From Avibacterium volantium (GTDB lineage Bacteria; Pseudomonadota; Gammaproteobacteria; Enterobacterales; Pasteurellaceae), in the NCBI RefSeq assembly GCF_900635775.1, contig NZ_LR134167.1, positions 839,001 to 903,000 on the forward strand: a DNA stretch of 64,000 bases, read 5' to 3'. The first letter of the stretch is position 1; every line of letters begins with the position of its first letter. The translations under genes were made by a program, and so were the position numbers. The notes below the pieces were generated by a model that searched no databases, had not been told where the DNA came from, and saw only the letters and a list, made by a program, of their open reading frames with translations. Below, in pieces: positions 63,181 to 64,000 of the stretch.

Positions 63181-64000
63181 ATGTTAGAACAGAATACAAC
63201 TCAACAAGAAGGCTGCCAGCCTTCAGCAGAACCTAAGAAAAAAATCAATTTAATGAATTTAACACGCCAGCAAATGCGTGAATTTTTTCAAGAGTTAGGG
63301 GAAAAACCGTTTCGCGCGGATCAATTAGTCAAATGGATTTACCATTTTGGTGAAGACAATTTTGACAATATGACGAATATTAACAAGAAGTTACGCGAAA
63401 AATTAAAAGCCGTAGCGGAAATTAAAGCGCCAGAAGTGGCGGTGGAGCAGCGTTCTGCGGACGGCACAATTAAATGGGCAATGCAAGTGGGTGATCAGCA
63501 GGTGGAAACTGTGTATATTCCTGAAGCCGATCGTGCAACTCTTTGTGTGTCTTCCCAAGTGGGCTGTGCGTTGGCTTGTACTTTTTGTTCCACCGCGCAA
63601 CAAGGGTTTAACCGCAATTTAACCGTATCAGAAATTATCGGACAAGTGTGGCGTGCATCAAAAATCATTGGTAATTTTGGTGTAACAGGTGTGCGTCCTA
63701 TCACGAATGTTGTGATGATGGGAATGGGTGAGCCTTTGCTTAACGTGGCAAATGTAGTGCCAGCTATGGAAATTATGCTTGATGATTTTGCTTATGGTTT
63801 ATCAAAACGCCGTGTTACCCTTTCCACTTCAGGGGTTGTGCCTGCGTTGGATAAATTGAGCGAAATGATTGATGTGGCATTGGCTATTTCTTTGCACGCA
63901 CCGAATGATGAATTGCGTGATGAAATTGTGCCGCTCAATAAAAAATATAACATCAAAACCTTGATTGATTCCGTTAATCGTTATTTATCGGTGTCTAACG
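63181..64000 (+). CDS. rlmN: Dual-specificity RNA methyltransferase RlmN, 5' part
   Basis: Radical-SAM enzyme that methylates C2 of adenosine 2503 in 23S rRNA and A37 in some tRNAs. The first 273 residues are in the window of a usual ~390. N-terminal domain with [20 protein letters not shown] (RlmN family), [18 protein letters not shown] holding the CxxxCxxC cluster motif, [20 protein letters not shown] and ISLHAPND. Start ATG 63181, with GAGG at 63172-63175 as ribosome site. The 3' end lies outside the window. Confidence 0.98.
   Translation, partial: MLEQNTTQQEGCQPSAEPKKKINLMNLTRQQMREFFQELGEKPFRADQLVKWIYHFGEDNFDNMTNINKKLREKLKAVAEIKAPEVAVEQRSADGTIKWAMQVGDQQVETVYIPEADRATLCVSSQVGCALACTFCSTAQQGFNRNLTVSEIIGQVWRASKIIGNFGVTGVRPITNVVMMGMGEPLLNVANVVPAMEIMLDDFAYGLSKRRVTLSTSGVVPALDKLSEMIDVALAISLHAPNDELRDEIVPLNKKYNIKTLIDSVNRYLSVSN

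Overview
This window is ordinary chromosome from a member of the Pasteurellaceae. The clearest sign is the Hin-type DNA uptake signal core AAGTGCGGT and its complement ACCGCACTT, which recur dozens of times inside genes and especially in gaps, often as inverted pairs that double as terminators. Protein content and gene order also fit the Haemophilus/Pasteurella/Avibacterium side of the family. I do not assign a genus. I see no rRNA, tRNA, CRISPR array, prophage or insertion sequence.

Layout. 1-8.1 kb: the 3' part of lon, ppiD, the rpsB-tsf translation operon with a structured leader, argD under two apparent ArgR boxes, and rho on the minus strand. 8.4-8.6 kb: a 51-codon ORF that looks like the tail of a HugZ/HutZ haem-utilisation protein. 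8.7-16.7 kb (minus): lipA-lipB-ybeD (lipoate), dacA-rlpA-rodA-mrdA (cell elongation peptidoglycan) and rlmH-rsfS (ribosome), in the same order as in enterobacteria. 16.8-18.1 kb: rhlB. 18.5-27.7 kb (plus): nrfABCD, then, after a terminator, the haem-attachment genes nrfE, a DsbE/CcmG-like thioredoxin, nrfF and nrfG, and an HI0933-like flavoprotein. Together these make and mature the periplasmic nitrite-to-ammonia reductase. 27.8-34.0 kb: dnaE, sdaA and sdaC. 34.4-39.9 kb: a YafJ-like amidotransferase, ftsP, plsC, lpxH and a phosphoethanolamine transferase.

40.0-53.2 kb (plus) is the classical envelope cluster pyrH-frr-dxr-uppS-cdsA-rseP-bamA-skp-lpxD-fabZ-lpxA-lpxB-rnhB: isoprenoid carrier, CDP-diacylglycerol, lipid A and outer-membrane protein assembly. 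In E. coli dnaE stands close after rnhB; here dnaE lies 21 kb upstream and rnhB is followed by a 1.66-kb array of five tandem units of about 330 bp. Each unit carries several hairpins and most are joined by inverted uptake-signal pairs. After it come an SLC13-type transporter with TrkA-C domains, an accessory phospholipid operon (ynbA, a lysophosphatidate-type acyltransferase, ynbB), mog, glnB and tqsA.

61.1-62.9 kb is an AT-rich, uptake-signal-free gene with seven 36-residue TPR-like repeats followed by a DUF2971-like domain. One in-frame TAA splits it into two ORFs. The window ends inside rlmN.

The strongest candidates for undescribed biology are the five-unit hairpin array at 53.2-54.8 kb, where one unit shows paired compensatory changes in a stem, and the split TPR-DUF2971 gene. 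The rest is mostly well-known core metabolism. Assignments come from reading sequence and remembered family motifs; no database search was run.
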